Assembly (NCBI RefSeq): GCF_025758695.1
Contig: NZ_JANJQP010000003.1
Location: forward strand, 186,001 to 250,000
Length of the DNA stretch: 64,000 nt
Direction of reading: 5' to 3'
From: Oenococcus kitaharae
GTDB lineage: Bacteria; Bacillota; Bacilli; Lactobacillales; Lactobacillaceae
Shown here: one piece after another, positions 61,544 through 64,000 of the stretch
Numbering within the stretch: position 1 is the stretch's first letter
Layout of the letters: every line of letters begins with the position of its first letter
Program-made: the position numbers and the translations under genes
Notes under the pieces: model-generated
The model's input: only the letters and a program-made list of their open reading frames with translations
Databases searched by the model: none
What the model was told of the DNA's origin: nothing

Positions 61544-62860
61544 CTATTTAGTAGAATCGTCGGATGAGGAAGATTCACCGGTTACTGGTGGGGCAGATGA
61601 AGCGGTACTGGAGGCAGCCGGTGCTGTATAGGCTGGAGCCGTGTAGCTGGAAGAGTAACTGGCTGCCGGTGCAGCGGGCGGTGTATAGGTATATGATTGC
61701 TGGCTGGCAGCTGTGGCCGTTGAGTCTTGTGTGCCATCGTCAATCACGACACCGTTGCTGACAGTTCCGGCAAATTTAGGTCCGGTTTGTCCGGCAGGCA
61801 GACCCAAAAACTTTCTAATTTTGTCAGTTGCGCGTTGTCTTTCTTTAGTTGGAATAATTTCAAAGGAAATCAGGCCATACTTATAACCGACTCCTTGCAA
61901 GTGGTCAGAATCAATTCTTTTAATCGCGCTGCGATATTTTGATCCCAATGCCAGCATGTCGTTGAAACTCAAATCAGTCTGTGCTTGTTTTGATATTGAA
62001 TTCAGAAAACGCTGATTAATAATTTGTGGAATCAAGCTACCGGCTTTTTTGGCGATAGCTTCCAAAATTAAGCGCTGACGCAAGGTTCGGCCGTAGTCGC
62101 TTAGCGGGTCTTCATAACGCATACGGGCAAAAGCTAAGGCAGCTGTGCCGTCCATCACACGTGAAGTTTTAGTGAGGTTAATGCCGTCAGCATAATAGCT
62201 GTATTGATCAGAATCTTTTGTAAAACGGTAAAGATGCGCGCCATATGCGTGTGCTGTATCTGATGAAAAAGCAAATGATAGCGGTGATTTCACGCTGATA
62301 CCACCAGCCCGATTAACAACCTCTTCGAGTGCACCCATGTTGACGATGGCGTAAAAATCAATTGGTACGTTCAACCATTTCTGTACTGTTCGAATGGTGG
62401 TTTCGGGATGCCCTTGTCCATTTGCCGGATATTCATAGGCAGCATTTATTTTTTGTGGGAACGTATCTTCATAACCAGGGATGGCGATCATCGAATCTCT
62501 TGGAATTGACATAAGGAGCGTCCGTTTTGTTTTCGGATTGATGGTTACGAGTATCATCGAGTCTGTTCGGCCAACCCAGCTTCGGCCGAGCTCGCCTGTA
62601 TCAGTACCCATGAGCAGGATGGAAACAGGCCGCCCATCATTTAACACGGAATTGACGTCACGGCTTTTCTTCAACTTCGTCGGCACAAATGTATTAGTAT
62701 TGATGGCACCTTTTATATTGGAATAGGCAATGAAAAAAGTAATACCGATTGCAATAAAGAACACTCCGAAAACAGTCAGGAGAATATTTCTGATTAAATG
62801 TCTATTTTTTTTGCCGGGGCGGCGTTCTCTTCCGGCTTTTAATGGTTTGGTTTTTGGCAT
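61544..62860 (-). CDS. LytR-CpsA-Psr (LCP) family protein, paralog 2
   Basis: A 438-residue protein. A basic N-terminus is followed by a helix (residues 23-48). The LCP domain has VSILLMGTDTGELGRSWVGRTDSM near residue 80, SIPRDSMIAIPG near 118, and FARMRYEDPLSDYGRTLRQR near 245. A C-terminal Ser/Ala/Pro/Tyr-rich tail of about 70 residues, absent from the paralog at 39590, runs to the end. It should attach wall polymers. TAGAAT on the minus strand (62868-62873) lies seven bases before its ATG, with no ribosome site. Confidence 0.92.
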   Translation of the reverse strand: MPKTKPLKAGRERRPGKKNRHLIRNILLTVFGVFFIAIGITFFIAYSNIKGAINTNTFVPTKLKKSRDVNSVLNDGRPVSILLMGTDTGELGRSWVGRTDSMILVTINPKTKRTLLMSIPRDSMIAIPGYEDTFPQKINAAYEYPANGQGHPETTIRTVQKWLNVPIDFYAIVNMGALEEVVNRAGGISVKSPLSFAFSSDTAHAYGAHLYRFTKDSDQYSYYADGINLTKTSRVMDGTAALAFARMRYEDPLSDYGRTLRQRLILEAIAKKAGSLIPQIINQRFLNSISKQAQTDLSFNDMLALGSKYRSAIKRIDSDHLQGVGYKYGLISFEIIPTKERQRATDKIRKFLGLPAGQTGPKFAGTVSNGVVIDDGTQDSTATAASQQSYTYTPPAAPAASYSSSYTAPAYTAPAASSTASSAPPVTGESSSSDDSTK

Positions 62861-62873
62861 ATCTTACATTCTA
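62861..62873 (-). promoter_or_regulatory. -10 box of a probable leaderless promoter
   Basis: Minus-strand TAGAAT (62868-62873), then seven bases, then ATG of the LCP gene. Confidence 0.55.
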
Positions 62874-62932
62874 TCTAAAGTTCTAATTTAAAACATTAAA
62901 GATTACGGCTTTGTTACAATAGATGGTGAATT

Positions 62933-63601
62933 ATGATTGTGGATCGGGATAGAGCACGAAAGCCCTTAATTTTTATTTTTGCTTTCTTATTTTTGATCGT
63001 TGTTCTTTTGATGTGGCGTTCGTCATTTATGATCAATTTGTTTGACGACTTTGCAACACGTTTTCTCTCACAGCCCCATAGCTTTATTTGGCATGTGATT
63101 CTATGGCCGGCGGCCCATTTAAGCCGTCCTTTGATTATTGTACTTTTTATTTTGGCAATCGCTTTCTATATGTGGGGCAGCAACTTCAAAATCCCGGCTC
63201 TTTGGTTTTTACTGACAACTTTGACTGCATTTCCTATCGATGCGTTGCTGACCCTGCTGATCCATCGGCCGGCGCTGGCAGGAAGGCCGGTATCAATTGG
63301 AAAAACATTTCCTAGTCTGCCGGTGCTGCTGACTTTTCTGCTGCTGCAATTCTTCTTTGTTTTGCTGGTTCCAGAATTCAATAAAAAGGCCAGAAAGGCT
63401 AAAAATCGTACGATTACGTTTATGATTTTCTGGCTGCTTCTGGTCTGCTTGTCAGTTATTGCTTTCCACTACAATAGTGTGCTGGATGTTGTGAGTGCAC
63501 TGCTGCTGGGTTATGCTTGGTTTCTTTTTTCAGAAGAAGTGTATTTTGAATATGCAGGCCTTTTCTCTCGTTTGAAAACTTTTCGCGGCAGCTGGATTTG
63601 A
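62933..63601 (+). CDS. PAP2-like membrane protein with a partly degenerate active site
   Basis: A 222-residue protein of about six helices in the order of PAP2 lipid phosphatases. The expected phosphatase motifs are only partly present. RP in HRPALAGRP and the FHYNSVLDV (His and Asp) segment correspond to motifs 1 and 3. The PSGH motif 2 is changed to PSLP. Activity is therefore doubtful. TACAAT at 62915-62920 is the nearest -10, leaving a very short leader without a normal ribosome site. Confidence 0.65.
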   Translation: MIVDRDRARKPLIFIFAFLFLIVVLLMWRSSFMINLFDDFATRFLSQPHSFIWHVILWPAAHLSRPLIIVLFILAIAFYMWGSNFKIPALWFLLTTLTAFPIDALLTLLIHRPALAGRPVSIGKTFPSLPVLLTFLLLQFFFVLLVPEFNKKARKAKNRTITFMIFWLLLVCLSVIAFHYNSVLDVVSALLLGYAWFLFSEEVYFEYAGLFSRLKTFRGSWI

Positions 63602-63637
63602 TTCGCGTTTACACGTTTTTATGTATTTCATAAAAAG

Positions 63638-63667
63638 ATTTGACATTATCTGCTTAAATTGTCAAAT
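63638..63667 (+). promoter_or_regulatory. Inverted repeat (operator candidate) before the deoxynucleoside kinase gene
   Basis: ATTTGACA (63638-63645) is inverted exactly as TGTCAAAT (63660-63667), 14 bases apart. A TATATA at 63668-63673 follows directly and could be the -10 box. This is a candidate repressor site; the regulator is unknown. Confidence 0.45.
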
Positions 63668-63694
63668 TATATAAAGTAGCATTTAGGAGGAAAA

Positions 63695-64000
63695 ATGATC
63701 GTTTTAGCAGGAACTATTGGGGCCGGAAAAACAAGCCTGACTGCTTTGCTGGCTAATCACCTAGGAAGCAAAGCAATCTATGAAAGCGTGAGCGACAATC
63801 CAATTTTGCCGCTATTTTATGACGATCCGAAGAAGTATGCCTTCTTGCTGCAGATTTATTTTTTAAACAAGCGTTTAGATAATATTAAAAATGCACAAGA
63901 AAATAAATTGGATGTCATCGACAGATCAATTTTTGAAGATGCGCTGCTGTTTCAATTAAATGCAGATCTAGGCCGTTCCACAGAGACTGAGGTACAGATT
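63695..64000 (+). CDS. Deoxynucleoside kinase (partial; continues past the window)
   Basis: The first 102 residues of a deoxyadenosine/deoxyguanosine-type kinase: P-loop GTIGAGKTSL (residue 6 on), the base-contacting YESVSDNPILPLFYDDPKKY and the catalytic EDALLFQ with DRSIFED. It salvages deoxynucleosides to monophosphates with ATP. AGGAGG lies six bases before the ATG. Confidence 0.9.
   Translation, partial: MIVLAGTIGAGKTSLTALLANHLGSKAIYESVSDNPILPLFYDDPKKYAFLLQIYFLNKRLDNIKNAQENKLDVIDRSIFEDALLFQLNADLGRSTETEVQI

Overview
The window is a contiguous piece of a lactic acid bacterium chromosome. It most resembles an Oenococcus-type member of the Lactobacillaceae (former Leuconostocaceae). This assignment is an inference from gene content and protein character: an lplA-pdhABCD operon, D-lactate dehydrogenase, C39/GW and GH73 wall proteins, two LCP proteins, small SecG, and the pcrA-ligA-camS and rimP-nusA-ylxR-ylxQ-infB-rbfA blocks. 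Base composition looks intermediate (mid-40s percent GC by eye; not computed). No phage, IS element, CRISPR array or rRNA operon was seen. The region is nearly all core or light-accessory genome.

Layout. 1-5.9 kb: catabolite-controlled lipoate ligase and pyruvate dehydrogenase operon behind an exact cre-type site. 6-11 kb: tyrosine phosphatase, an XRE-TPR regulator and an ABC-2 type transporter. 11-16 kb: a structured leader with a T-box-like motif in front of an aminotransferase, an orphan PTS EIIC-like membrane protein, a YibE/F pair and a HAD phosphatase. 16-22 kb: phosphohexomutase, an alpha/beta hydrolase, a cysteine hydrolase, and a secreted protein with five GW-like repeats plus a C39-like peptidase. 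22-27 kb: three-subunit NAD(P) transhydrogenase behind a second cre, then a large membrane protein. 27-33 kb: uvrB, a short-chain dehydrogenase and uvrA, with SOS-box sequences before uvrB and uvrA. 33-40 kb: uracil/xanthine-type permease with an attenuator-like leader, oxidoreductases, alpha-carbonic anhydrase, TauE/DUF1634 anion exporter, LysR regulator. 39.5-45.7 kb: LCP protein, tRNA-Arg(CCG), gap, secG, PepS, a GH25-like protein, a Gfo/Idh/MocA oxidoreductase and tRNA-Arg(CCU). 45.8-50.5 kb: a probably acquired nuclease-like gene beside the tRNA, a second EIIC-like protein, D-LDH, glucosaminidase. 50.5-56 kb: pcrA-ligA-camS. 56-61.5 kb: rimP-nusA-ylxR-ylxQ-infB-rbfA. 61.5-64 kb: second LCP protein, PAP2-like protein and the start of a deoxynucleoside kinase.

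The genes link central carbon flux (PDH, GAPDH, D-LDH, phosphohexomutase, transhydrogenase) with redox balance, wall assembly, DNA repair and the start of translation. The most striking pattern not named by gene calls is initiation. About ten genes on both strands have a sigma-A-like -10 hexamer six to nine bases before the start codon and no Shine-Dalgarno, which predicts leaderless mRNAs. Other points of interest are an SOS box embedded in the terminator hairpin before uvrA, a ylxQ gene whose conserved N-terminus can only be translated from an AUU codon, an intrinsic terminator in the rimP-nusA leader, and an HhH plus PD-(D/E)XK-like gene next to tRNA-Arg(CCU).
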